In this document: piece after piece, positions 8,627-16,223 of the stretch
How the letters are laid out: each line of letters begins with the position of its first letter
Numbering within the stretch: the first letter of the stretch is position 1
Assembly: GCF_001889405.1 (NCBI RefSeq)
Contig: NZ_CP017921.1
Coordinates: 62,001 to 126,000 of the forward strand
Source of the DNA: Methanohalophilus halophilus
GTDB lineage: Archaea > Halobacteriota > Methanosarcinia > Methanosarcinales > Methanosarcinaceae
Direction of reading: 5' to 3'
Length of the DNA stretch: 64,000 nt
Notes under the pieces: generated by a model
The model's input: the letters and a program-made list of their open reading frames with translations, nothing else
The model's database searches: none
What the model was told of the DNA's origin: nothing
Program-made: the position numbers and the translations under genes

Positions 8627-9169
8627 ATGCAGGAAAACAATGAGAAAGATGAACTCATAGAAGCTCTCAAGAAGTGTGAAGCCGTCAAGTTCGGCCAGTT
8701 TACCCTTGCCTCGGGAAAAAACAGCAAATATTACGTAGACATAAAAAAGGCAATTTCGGATCCTGTAACCCTCAAAAAAATATCAGATATTGCCTCAACC
8801 AGAATTGATCTTCCTACAACAAGTCGTATTGGCGGAGTGGCCCTTGGAGGAGTTCCTCTTGCAACAGCTGTCTCCCTGAAAACAGAGATTCCCCTTTTAC
8901 TCATACGCAAGGATGCAAAGGCTTATGGAACCGGGGGAAGGTTTGTAGGTGATCTGGAACAAGGAGATAAAGTCATACTGATAGAAGACGTTACCACAAG
9001 TGGCGGATCTGTTCTTGAAGCGATCAATCTTCTCCGGGACTTCGGTGCCAATGTCGATGAAGTGATTACCGTTGTTGATAGGGAAGAAGGAGCAGAAGCA
9101 AATTTGTGGAATGAAAATGTGACATTGACTCCACTTGTTAAAGCATCCGATCTGCTCAAAGATAAATAA
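8627..9169 (+). CDS. pyrE: Orotate phosphoribosyltransferase
   Basis: PyrE joins orotate to PRPP to form OMP in pyrimidine synthesis. The 180-residue protein has the expected start of the fold (VKFGQFTLASGKNSKYYVD) and the PRPP-binding motif VILIEDVTTSGGS at about residues 119-131. Length matches archaeal PyrE. It lies 18 bases after carS and is probably co-transcribed with it. No other pyrimidine gene is adjacent. Confidence 0.95.
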   Translation: MQENNEKDELIEALKKCEAVKFGQFTLASGKNSKYYVDIKKAISDPVTLKKISDIASTRIDLPTTSRIGGVALGGVPLATAVSLKTEIPLLLIRKDAKAYGTGGRFVGDLEQGDKVILIEDVTTSGGSVLEAINLLRDFGANVDEVITVVDREEGAEANLWNENVTLTPLVKASDLLKDK

Positions 9170-9307
9170 GCTGCAAAAGCGGAAAGTATTTATTTAATTA
9201 TCCGGAATGCTCTATTCTAATAATAACTGTTTACAACACAAATTTGCATAATATAATGAATATTTAGTAACGTGTTTTATAGGATTTTTAATCAGAGAGG
9301 TCTACAG

Positions 9308-10621
9308 ATGAATGTTTTGCTTATCGGTGGAGGTGGCAGAGAGCATGCCATTGCTGAAGCCATCGCCAGAAGTAAGAGAGAGCCTGAACTGTATGCAGTA
9401 ATGAGCAAAAAAAATCCCGGTATAGCAAAGCTTTGCAGGGATTTCTTACTTGAAAAAGAAACAGATGTGGAAAAAGTGGTTGAATATGCCACTTCACAAA
9501 AAATAGACATTGCATTCATAGGTCCGGAAGCGCCTCTTGCAGCCGGTCTTGTAGATGCTCTTGAAAAAGTCAAAATCCCTTCAGTGGGTCCTAAAAAGGA
9601 TGTTGCCCAGATTGAATTCGATAAATCATGGGCGAGGACTTTCATGAAGGAAGAAAATATCGAAGGATGCCCTGCTTTTAAAGTGTTCAAAGATGAAAAA
9701 GGATTGAAAGAATATATCGAGGAACTTGGTGATGTCGCCATAAAACCTGCCGGGCTTACCGGAGGTAAAGGCGTCAAGGTTATGGGCGACCAACTGCCAG
9801 ATACTACAGATGCCTATGAATATGCACTTAGCATCCTCGAAAAAGATAGTGTGGTTGTTGAGGAGAAACTGAAAGGAGAGGAATTCACCCTGCAGGCATT
9901 TGTTGATGGTAGCACTCTTGCTTTTGCTCCCTGCGTACAGGATCACAAGAGAGCATTCGAAAATGACCTGGGACCAAATACCGGCGGAATGGGAGCCTAC
10001 TCTAACACCGATGTAATCCTGCCTTTCATGATGGTAGATGACCTGGAAAAGGCCAAAGCCATAATGCAAAAAACCGTAGAGAAACTCTGTGAGATTACAG
10101 GAATCCCGTACCAGGGCATCCTTTACGGCCAGTTCATCCTTACCAGGAAAGGACCCAAGGTCATAGAGTTCAATGCGCGTTTCGGAGACCCCGAAGCTAT
10201 GAACGTAATGCCCCTGCTTGAGACCGATATGCTTGATGTCATGGAAGCTATCGTGGAAGAGCGCCTGGAAGATCTCGATGTGGTGTTTAGCAAGAGGGCA
10301 ACTGTGTGTAAGTACGTGGTTCCTGCAGGATATCCGGATAACCCTGATTCAGACAAAGAGATAGTGTTTGGGGATATGGGCGATGCAATTTTGTTCTATT
10401 CCAGTGTATATGAAAAAGATGGTAAAATCTATACCAGCACATCTCGATGTGCAGCAGTTGTCGGTATCGCTGATTCCATAAGCAAGGCTGAAAAAATAGC
10501 ACAGGATGCACTTGAGAATATCATCGGCGATCTGCATTCACGCCGGGATATCGGTACCCGGGCTCTTGTACGAAAAAAAGTCACACATATGAATAAGATA
10601 AGAGAGCAAAAACAGAGCTGA
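9308..10621 (+). CDS. purD: Phosphoribosylamine-glycine ligase (GAR synthetase)
   Basis: PurD makes glycinamide ribonucleotide from phosphoribosylamine, glycine and ATP, the second step of purine synthesis. The frame is open from 9272, but the ATG at 9308 begins the family's N-terminus ([14 protein letters not shown]) and follows a GAGAGGTC ribosome site, giving 437 residues. ATP-grasp features are visible: [28 protein letters not shown], and [10 protein letters not shown] with Mg-binding residues. argF begins 4 bases after the stop, so both are likely on one transcript although their pathways differ. Confidence 0.96.
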   Translation: MNVLLIGGGGREHAIAEAIARSKREPELYAVMSKKNPGIAKLCRDFLLEKETDVEKVVEYATSQKIDIAFIGPEAPLAAGLVDALEKVKIPSVGPKKDVAQIEFDKSWARTFMKEENIEGCPAFKVFKDEKGLKEYIEELGDVAIKPAGLTGGKGVKVMGDQLPDTTDAYEYALSILEKDSVVVEEKLKGEEFTLQAFVDGSTLAFAPCVQDHKRAFENDLGPNTGGMGAYSNTDVILPFMMVDDLEKAKAIMQKTVEKLCEITGIPYQGILYGQFILTRKGPKVIEFNARFGDPEAMNVMPLLETDMLDVMEAIVEERLEDLDVVFSKRATVCKYVVPAGYPDNPDSDKEIVFGDMGDAILFYSSVYEKDGKIYTSTSRCAAVVGIADSISKAEKIAQDALENIIGDLHSRRDIGTRALVRKKVTHMNKIREQKQS

Positions 10622-10625
10622 TATA

Positions 10626-11531
10626 ATGAAACATGTCCTGTCAATGACGGACCTTTCCAAAGAAGATATACTGGATATATTGGAGACGGGAGAGGATCTG
10701 AAAGAAAAGAGAATTAAGGGCAAGGTCACCGATCTGCTGAAAAACAAAAGCCTTGCGATGATCTTTGAAAAGTCATCTACCAGAACCCGGGTTTCCTTTG
10801 AAGTGGCCATGAGTGATATGGGTGGCCATTCCCTGTATCTTAACCAGAGAGACATGCAGATAGGCAGAGGAGAAACTGTTGCAGACACCGCAAAGGTCCT
10901 TTCCCGGTACGTGACGGCTATTACTGCCAGGGTGAACAAACACTCTACCGTGCAAGAACTTGCCGAACATGCCACCGTGCCTGTTATCAATGCCCTCTCC
11001 GATAAGGAACACCCCTGCCAGATCCTGGCAGACCTGCTGACGATCAAGGAGTACAAAAGCACACTGGAAGGGCGGAAACTTACCTGGGTAGGCGATGGCA
11101 ACAATGTGTGCAATTCAATGATACTTGGTTGTGTCATGGTAGGAATGGAGATTGCTGTGGCCTGTCCTGATGGCTATGACCCGGATTATGATATCGTAAG
11201 CATGGCACGCGAAATGGGTGGCAAGGTTGAGATTCTCAGAGATCCGATAGAGGCTTCTACTGATGCTGACGTTCTCTATACCGATGTATGGATATCCATG
11301 GGAGACGAAGAGGAAAGAGATAAAAGGCTGAGTGACCTGGCGGATTACCAGATTAACAGTAATTTGCTTGATGTCGCAAAGAATGATGTAATCATTATGC
11401 ATTGTCTGCCGGCCCATAGGGGAGAGGAGATATCGGCCGAGGTAATGGATGGTACCCATTCAGTGGTTTTCGATCAGGCAGAAAACCGGTTGCATGCACA
11501 GAAAGCCCTGATATTGAAACTTATCGGATGA
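10626..11531 (+). CDS. argF: Ornithine carbamoyltransferase
   Basis: ArgF makes citrulline from ornithine and carbamoyl phosphate. The carbamoyl-phosphate motif STRTRVSFE (about residues 45-53), [11 protein letters not shown] and the ornithine-binding [11 protein letters not shown] loop are all intact, and 301 residues is the normal length. The gene sits 4 bases after purD with no promoter between them. The 300 bases downstream hold no gene before tRNA-Leu but contain structured RNA candidates. Confidence 0.96.
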   Translation: MKHVLSMTDLSKEDILDILETGEDLKEKRIKGKVTDLLKNKSLAMIFEKSSTRTRVSFEVAMSDMGGHSLYLNQRDMQIGRGETVADTAKVLSRYVTAITARVNKHSTVQELAEHATVPVINALSDKEHPCQILADLLTIKEYKSTLEGRKLTWVGDGNNVCNSMILGCVMVGMEIAVACPDGYDPDYDIVSMAREMGGKVEILRDPIEASTDADVLYTDVWISMGDEEERDKRLSDLADYQINSNLLDVAKNDVIIMHCLPAHRGEEISAEVMDGTHSVVFDQAENRLHAQKALILKLIG

Positions 11532-11690
11532 GAAGTAGCTCATCCATTTGTTCCTTTTTCATTTTAATAACCCTTTATATTTTTTAATGCCATACTCATA
11601 GTCACCTCTCGTTGGAAAAAACAGGCAAATGAGGCTATATACAGGCCATGCATTCTTTTGATAGGGGAGAAATACAAATTCTAACCCCTT

Positions 11691-11770
11691 GCCGGAGGTT
11701 AAAAACTTCCGGCTTACAACCTCCAAAAACAGACTCCTATATTTAGATGTCAGGGTGAAATATCCCTGAC
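11691..11770 (+). other. Structured intergenic segment with mutually exclusive hairpins
   Basis: The 304-base gap between argF and tRNA-Leu (11532-11835) has no convincing gene. Within it, GCCGGAGG (11691-11698) pairs with CTTCCGGC (11706-11713). The overlapping GGAGGTT (11694-11700) pairs instead with AACCTCC (11718-11724), so the two stems exclude each other. A further perfect 7-base stem, GTCAGGG (11749-11755) with CCCTGAC (11764-11770), follows. This could be a small RNA, a 3'-end processing element of the purD-argF mRNA, or a leader for the tRNA transcript. No function is known to me. Confidence 0.35.
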
Positions 11771-11835
11771 CTACTGTTTATTCAAGACCAAAACCCTTAA
11801 GAATCAAAAGCCCTATCTATAGCCAGAAATCGTGT

Positions 11836-11923
11836 GCGAGGGTTGCCCAGCCAGGCCAAAGGCGATAGGTTCAGGGCCTATTCTCGTAGGAGTTCGAGGG
11901 TTCGAATCCCTTCCCTCGCACCA
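11836..11923 (+). tRNA. tRNA-Leu (anticodon CAG)
   Basis: The 85-base class II tRNA folds with acceptor GCGAGGG/CCCTCGC, a 3-base-pair D-stem (GCC/GGC), anticodon stem ATAGG/CCTAT with loop TTCAGGG (anticodon CAG, reading CUG), a 14-base variable arm, T-stem GAGGG/CCCTT with loop TTCGAAT, and discriminator A. The CCA end is encoded (11921-11923). No intron is present. The long variable arm with a CAG anticodon identifies leucine. Confidence 0.95.
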
Positions 11924-12017
11924 CAACCTTTTTTGCTGTGCCATTAAAAATAGTTATTTAGTTAATTCTACTGCCCTGAGACAACATCTTACTTACAGAA
12001 CTGAATAGGCAAAATTA

Positions 12018-12028
12018 AAATATATAAG
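12018..12028 (+). promoter_or_regulatory. TATA box for the metallohydrolase gene
   Basis: AAATATATAAG lies about 55 bases before the ATG at 12078. Transcription near 12048 would include the AGGAAAG ribosome site but exclude an upstream in-frame ATG at 12033, supporting the later start. Confidence 0.5.
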
Positions 12029-12077
12029 CACTATGCCAATTGCTGAAATAAGTAATACCTCCAAATTCAGGAAAGTT

Positions 12078-12770
12078 ATGCCACAATCCCAATCTTACAA
12101 AGTTACTCCCATACATGCGGGTGCATCAAATGCTTACCTGATTACCGGAAATAGTATAACTATAATGGTTGATTCCGGAAGCAGGGGCAACACCCACAAA
12201 TTTAAGACAGCGTTGGAGAACAAAGGATTGGATTTTCAGGATATCGATTATATCATCCTTACACATTCACATTACGATCATGTGGGATGCCTGGAAGAAA
12301 TAAGGAAGAAAAGCACAGCAACGGTTATTGCCCACAGGGCAGAAGTTGAATATCTAAAAAGGGGTTATACTCCATTTCCGGAAGGCACCATGTTATTTTC
12401 CCGACTGATTTGCGGCTTTGCGAATAAATTCCTCCCGGACAGGGGCAGGTATACCCCTATAGACCCTGATATAGTCATTGATGGAGAGTGTGAAATACCA
12501 CTATCAGATACCACAATTCAAATATTGCCTTTAGCCGGCCATACTTCAGGCTCCATCTGCGTTATAATCGGTAAAAATGCAATTGTAGGAGATACTCTTT
12601 TCAGTTTCATGCCAGGATCGGTTTATCCTCCATTTGCAAATGATGAGAAAGAATTGCTTAAAAGCTGGAAAAAACTACTTTCCACAGGATGTAATATCTT
12701 TTATCCCGGACACGGGAAGCCATTCTCACGTGCCAGATTTGAAAAATGTTATAGAAAAAAGAAAGATTAA
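12078..12770 (+). CDS. Metallo-beta-lactamase fold hydrolase
   Basis: This 230-residue cytosolic protein belongs to the MBL-fold superfamily. The first metal motif is THSHYDHVG (H63, H65, D67, H68), followed by GHTSGSICV, GDTLF and a C-terminal YPGHG, which complete the dinuclear metal site of the glyoxalase II-like branch. The exact substrate cannot be told from sequence; hydroxyacylglutathione-like thioesterase or another hydrolase is possible. The ATG at 12078 is chosen because AGGAAAG precedes it and the TATA box at 12018 would exclude 12033. The next gene follows after 18 bases. Confidence 0.85.
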   Translation: MPQSQSYKVTPIHAGASNAYLITGNSITIMVDSGSRGNTHKFKTALENKGLDFQDIDYIILTHSHYDHVGCLEEIRKKSTATVIAHRAEVEYLKRGYTPFPEGTMLFSRLICGFANKFLPDRGRYTPIDPDIVIDGECEIPLSDTTIQILPLAGHTSGSICVIIGKNAIVGDTLFSFMPGSVYPPFANDEKELLKSWKKLLSTGCNIFYPGHGKPFSRARFEKCYRKKKD

Positions 12771-12788
12771 GCATAAAGGAGTGGAATC

Positions 12789-13103
12789 TTGGTCAGGACA
12801 CATAATAAAGCAGTCCGGGACAATATTGCAGACATCATTACAAAATCCGGCAAAAACTGCACTGTGCAACAATTGGATGACATGGATTTTCTGGTAGAGA
12901 TGGAAAAGAAACTGTACGAGGAAATCGATGAATACATGGCTGACAGGGATATAGAAGAATTAGCAGACATTCTGGAAGTGATTTACAGGATCGCTGAACT
13001 CAAGGGGTACTCGGGCAAAGATCTGGAAAAAATAAGGATGGAAAAAAGAGCCAAAACTGGCTGTTTCTCCAGAAACCTGTATTTATTTGAAACTTCAGAT
13101 TAA
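12789..13103 (+). CDS. MazG-like / phosphoribosyl-ATP diphosphohydrolase-like protein
   Basis: The 104-residue all-alpha protein starts at TTG 12789 after an AGGAGTGG ribosome site. It matches the small all-alpha NTP pyrophosphatase superfamily, related to HisE and MazG: NKAVRDNIADII at the start, then KKLYEEIDEYM and IEELADILEVIYRIAEL, whose E-xx-E and D residues would bind Mg and the triphosphate. Members are thought to clean up non-canonical nucleotides. It is not clearly HisE, being outside any his operon and having the KLVRDKI-type opening of the stand-alone group. It probably shares an mRNA with the upstream MBL protein. Confidence 0.75.
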   Translation: MVRTHNKAVRDNIADIITKSGKNCTVQQLDDMDFLVEMEKKLYEEIDEYMADRDIEELADILEVIYRIAELKGYSGKDLEKIRMEKRAKTGCFSRNLYLFETSD

Positions 13104-13153
13104 AAGGAATTGATACAAACAACTAATTTGCATCATTTTAAAATCCCATCGAT

Positions 13154-13420
13154 TCACACATATTCAGACATCATTTGCATAAACTTACCTGTTTCCATTA
13201 CAGGGAATGTCTCAATCTGACAAAGACCTTTCCAGGGTGCCGCAGCAGCGGCAAAACTTTTAGAATCCTCTACATCCACTACAGCTACATACCGACAGGC
13301 TGAAAGGTCTGTCCATTCATTGATCACTGTCACACCTTCAGGCCATTCCCATTCGACATACTTTTTGATTACTTCTTCGTTGTCCTTCGGATCCCAGGTT
13401 ATTATATCCATGAATATCAT
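13154..13420 (-). CDS. DUF3303 family protein
   Basis: This 88-residue protein begins MIFMDIITWDPKD and ends with PVMETGKFMQMM, which fits the DUF3303 family found mostly in methanogenic archaea. The fold expected is a small ferredoxin-like (dimeric alpha-beta barrel) domain. Function is unknown. A GGGAGTGG ribosome site lies just before its ATG. It converges with the MazG-like gene and stands alone. Confidence 0.75.
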   Translation of the reverse strand: MIFMDIITWDPKDNEEVIKKYVEWEWPEGVTVINEWTDLSACRYVAVVDVEDSKSFAAAAAPWKGLCQIETFPVMETGKFMQMMSEYV

Positions 13421-13620
13421 ATTCTACCACTCCCATTACTTAAGGGAAAAATAATAGCCCCATTTATTACCAGGGTTACAATGAGGCATATAGATTACGA
13501 AATAAGGTTACGTAGTTTATTTTCGAATCCATGGTAACCGAACGCACTAAATAATGCTATATAGAATAAATATCAGATTATTAATTAACTTAAAAAGTAC
13601 AAATTAGGTAGGGTGATAAA

Positions 13621-14079
13621 TTGAATATGAGAAAATTATTCGTGGTTTTGGCCATTGTCTCTCTGGTTTTGCTGGCGGGTTGTTCGGGGAATGACAGCGA
13701 GAATGACCAGACATACCAGTACAGTGATGAAGAAGGGGAAGTCGAAGTTCATACCACCGGCGGAGGGGACGGAGATTGCCCTATAGGCACAGTCATGACT
13801 GTAAATAATCCACAAACACGAGAATCCATGAAATTCGAAGTTGTGGGAACCGAAACAATTGATGGCATTGAAATGTGCAAAGCCGTCTATGAAACCAACG
13901 CCGCAGATACAGAAATAGCTTCAGGGGAATATTTGTGGTCAGAGGATGATAATGCCTTTATTATGAAGATGTATGACAGCAGCGGCAAAACTGTGTACGA
14001 AATGGCCAGCATCAATGGGGATACAACCATTATTGATGCAGAGGGTAATGAGATGCACTACAATACCGGTAGTGAATAA
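13621..14079 (+). CDS. Small lipoprotein of unknown function
   Basis: The 152-residue protein has a signal sequence ending in a lipobox (LLAGC, Cys at about residue 21), so it should be exported and lipid-anchored on the outside. The mature part is acidic with a Gly-rich spacer and a predicted beta-rich domain (about 55-150). Two cysteines (GDCPIG and EMCKAV) might form a disulfide. The TTG at 13621 lies 6 bases after GGGTGAT; an ATG at 13627 is the alternative start. A TATA-like element (GCTATATAGAAT) is near 13557. I recognise no family. Confidence 0.75.
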   Translation: MNMRKLFVVLAIVSLVLLAGCSGNDSENDQTYQYSDEEGEVEVHTTGGGDGDCPIGTVMTVNNPQTRESMKFEVVGTETIDGIEMCKAVYETNAADTEIASGEYLWSEDDNAFIMKMYDSSGKTVYEMASINGDTTIIDAEGNEMHYNTGSE

Positions 14080-14159
14080 GTATCAATCTTTCACAAAGTA
14101 CAGTATTCAAACTTGATGCTGTACATTAATCCTTTATGGATGATTTTTTGTAAAAAATA

Positions 14160-14297
14160 TCATTCACAGGTATCCAGCAGATGTCGGCTTTGTCCTACCC
14201 GCTCATTTCCCGGATGCACCGGCTCCACATGTGCCACTTTCTTTTTCTTATCTTTGCCTTCAGTTTCTTTCTCCTTCTTATTCTCTTTTTCCACCAT
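14160..14297 (-). CDS. Short charged protein of unknown function (45 aa)
   Basis: A 45-codon frame starts with ATG at 14297 right after a strong ribosome site (AGGTGGTC, 4 bases before the ATG) and ends at TGA 14162-14160. The first 20 residues are almost only Lys, Glu and Asp with a few others; the second half (VEPVHPGNERVGQSRHLL, then DTCE) looks like ordinary protein sequence. The start signal is the main support. An A/T-rich hairpin lies just past the stop. It lies on the same strand as, and 54 bases downstream of, the YjbQ gene and may share its mRNA. Confidence 0.5.
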   Translation of the reverse strand: MVEKENKKEKETEGKDKKKKVAHVEPVHPGNERVGQSRHLLDTCE

Positions 14298-14351
14298 AAT
14301 AGACCACCTATACATAATTAGCACTGATTAAAGATATTAGGGGCTGATAAT

Positions 14352-14753
14352 TCATCCCCTAAAATCAGATGATGATACCACTATATCTACATTCCTCTTG
14401 CGCGGCCCATCCAGTTCCACAAGAAATATGCTCTGCCATGTACCAAGCTCAATATCTCCTTTTCTCACAGGCATCGTTTCACTGTTTCCCAGAAGAACAG
14501 ATCTTAAATGGGCATCTGCATTGTTATCTATCCTATCATGATAGTAGCCTGCACTTGAAGGAACCAGTTTTTTCAGCAATTCCATTATATCAGAAACCAA
14601 CCCCGACTCGTTTTCATTGACGATTATCGCGCAGGTTGTATGGGAAGTGCTAATCACACATATCCCTTCATCGATATTACTGCTTCTCACCACACTGGAT
14701 ACTTTATCTGTAATATCCATAATTTCAACACGTTTGCTGGTGGAAAATTGCAT
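14352..14753 (-). CDS. YjbQ/UPF0047 family protein
   Basis: The 133-residue protein matches the YjbQ (UPF0047) family, a trimeric fold whose members show weak thiamine-phosphate synthase activity in vitro. Diagnostic segments are STSHTTCAIIVNENE (about 36-50), DRIDNNADAHLRSVLLG (about 73-89) and LGTWQSIFLVELDGPR (about 103-118). The conserved His and Asp residues of the pocket are present. A GGAGGGG ribosome site precedes its ATG. It lies 21 bases after the upstream membrane-protein gene and probably forms an operon with it. Its physiological role is not established. Confidence 0.88.
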   Translation of the reverse strand: MQFSTSKRVEIMDITDKVSSVVRSSNIDEGICVISTSHTTCAIIVNENESGLVSDIMELLKKLVPSSAGYYHDRIDNNADAHLRSVLLGNSETMPVRKGDIELGTWQSIFLVELDGPRKRNVDIVVSSSDFRG

Positions 14754-14774
14754 ATAATCCCCTCCATAATCAAA

Positions 14775-15383
14775 TCACAAATCATCACTGAATGCCTTTT
14801 CAACTACCCCGGCTGCTATATTTTCAGCAAGGTGGCGTCTATAGTAGGGATAGGTTACGAGACCTTTTGTAGTATCGTTTATGGTGAGTTGCCCATGTCG
14901 CAATAACTGATAACCATCCATAGAAGAAAAGACAACCGGCTTATCAAAATCATCAATCAGCATATCCAGGTATTCCATGTTGCCTGTATGGGAATAAACA
15001 AATTCTACATCCATAGTTGCAGTTGAGTAAAAGGGATTGTAGAAAATATCTGGTTCATTTACAACAACAGCAAGTGCAGTACTGTCATAAATAACTGGTT
15101 GCATTGAAACTGTTTCCACTTTAAATCCTTTTTCTTCAAGAAGGTCTGCAATCTCATCTTCAAGAATTACAGAAAATCCATTTTCGTCTTTCAAATCAAG
15201 GTAAACAACACCTGTTGGAGCCACAGCGGATGAATTCGGTTGGGAGAATGAATAGCCACTTATCTTTTGATCGACTCCTGTATTTGAATTAGAAGCGCCT
15301 GCATCCACAAATGCCAGAAATAGCGCAAATATTACAAAGACGACAATTGAAACTATCAGAATACGATTATTTTTTACATTCAT
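14775..15383 (-). CDS. Membrane-anchored extracytoplasmic protein of unknown function
   Basis: The 202-residue protein has one N-terminal membrane segment (about 8-27) and a long exported domain with alternating hydrophobic pattern suggesting an alpha-beta fold (about 55-195). There are no cysteines or known catalytic motifs. The repeated VVF/VVYLDL strands resemble a sugar- or periplasmic-binding-like fold, but I do not recognise a family. The ATG at 15383 follows GTGATCAATT, a good archaeal ribosome site. It is the first gene of a probable operon with yjbQ and the short charged gene. Confidence 0.7.
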   Translation of the reverse strand: MNVKNNRILIVSIVVFVIFALFLAFVDAGASNSNTGVDQKISGYSFSQPNSSAVAPTGVVYLDLKDENGFSVILEDEIADLLEEKGFKVETVSMQPVIYDSTALAVVVNEPDIFYNPFYSTATMDVEFVYSHTGNMEYLDMLIDDFDKPVVFSSMDGYQLLRHGQLTINDTTKGLVTYPYYRRHLAENIAAGVVEKAFSDDL

Positions 15384-15462
15384 AATTGATCACAAGGTCC
15401 CCTACCCACCTCTAATATCAAAATAAACAGCCGCAAATATATAAATTTTATCTGACAAAGTA

Positions 15463-15732
15463 TCATTTGCGGGCAAGGGAATAATCTGCCATTATTTCCA
15501 GATATTCCTGATCATATTCAAGAAGTACAGATTGGAACATGGCAATATGAAGTTTTTCTTCCTTGGCAATATCCAGAAGTACTGCACGTAGATCATCATC
15601 ATTTGTCAGGCCAGCCATCTGTTCATAAATATTGACCGCATCGAATTCTGCGATTATAGCTGCCCTTAATATCTCTTTATCGATGTCTTCTGAATCTATC
15701 TCTTCAAGTATTGCAGGAATTTGTGATAACAA
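15463..15732 (-). CDS. Encapsulated-ferritin-like (EncFtn-type) short protein
   Basis: The 89-residue helical protein resembles the half-ferritin family of encapsulated ferritins. The first helix has AAIIAEFDAVNIYEQMA (E29) and the second has DIAKEEKLHIAMFQ (E59 and H62). This E / E-xx-H set corresponds to the iron ligands E32, E62 and H65 of Rhodospirillum rubrum EncFtn as I recall them. Such proteins dimerise to make a full ferroxidase site. The C-terminus (YSLARK) lacks an obvious encapsulin-loading peptide and no encapsulin gene is in the window. The TTG start is supported by AGGGG upstream. Likely role: iron oxidation or storage, or an electron-transfer rubrerythrin-like role. Confidence 0.65.
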   Translation of the reverse strand: MLSQIPAILEEIDSEDIDKEILRAAIIAEFDAVNIYEQMAGLTNDDDLRAVLLDIAKEEKLHIAMFQSVLLEYDQEYLEIMADYSLARK

Positions 15733-15814
15733 CTTTCAACCCCTATGAAAAGCATGTGTTCATTTTATAAATAATATAAGGAAACACAGGTAGCAGAACA
15801 ACGGAAGCAGGAAA

Positions 15815-16198
15815 GTGGAAAACATAACACAAAATTCAATTGGCCTTATATTGATAAACGAGAAATTTGGGATTTGTAAACTAAAAGCAACTGAAAAGTT
15901 ACCTGAATGGGTATTATCTTCCAGCATCTTTTCCCTAACCAGAACCAAAGAAGAACTTTCCGTCATCTGCCCGGAAAATATTGAATGCGAAAAAGACTGG
16001 AATTTCTTCAAAGTAAAGGGGCCGTTAGAGTTTGACCAGATAGGCATCCTGGCAAGGATCAGCAATACACTTTCTGAGAATGAAATCAGTATTTTTGTAA
16101 TGTCAACCTATGATACGGATTATATTTTAGTAAAACAAAAAAATTGCAAGGCAGCTTTTTATGCACTGGAAGCTGCAGGTATGACAATAGAAAAATGA
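15815..16198 (+). CDS. ACT domain protein (CASTOR/ACT_7 type)
   Basis: The 127-residue protein carries an ACT-like regulatory domain in its second half: FFKVKGPLEFDQIGILARISNTL followed by ISIFVMSTYDTDYILVK, in pieces, is the signature of the ACT_7 (CASTOR-like) family. The N-terminal half is a second, diverged ACT-like fold. These proteins bind amino acids, but this one is not attached to an enzyme and its ligand is unknown. It starts at GTG 15815 and is divergent from the ferritin-like gene. Confidence 0.8.
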   Translation: MENITQNSIGLILINEKFGICKLKATEKLPEWVLSSSIFSLTRTKEELSVICPENIECEKDWNFFKVKGPLEFDQIGILARISNTLSENEISIFVMSTYDTDYILVKQKNCKAAFYALEAAGMTIEK

Positions 16199-16215
16199 CA
16201 CCCCTTATAGGGTGT
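16198..16215. terminator. Terminator hairpin between convergent genes
   Basis: A perfect ACACCC/GGGTGT stem with a 6-base loop overlaps the stop of the ACT gene and precedes the stop of the convergent oxidoreductase gene. Confidence 0.45.
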
Positions 16216-16223
16216 GTCAAATC

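Noticed and set aside
14113-14331. Plus-strand 72-codon frame beginning at 14113
   Set aside because: It is Ser/Phe-rich, has no ribosome site, and is antisense to a 45-codon minus-strand gene with a strong start.
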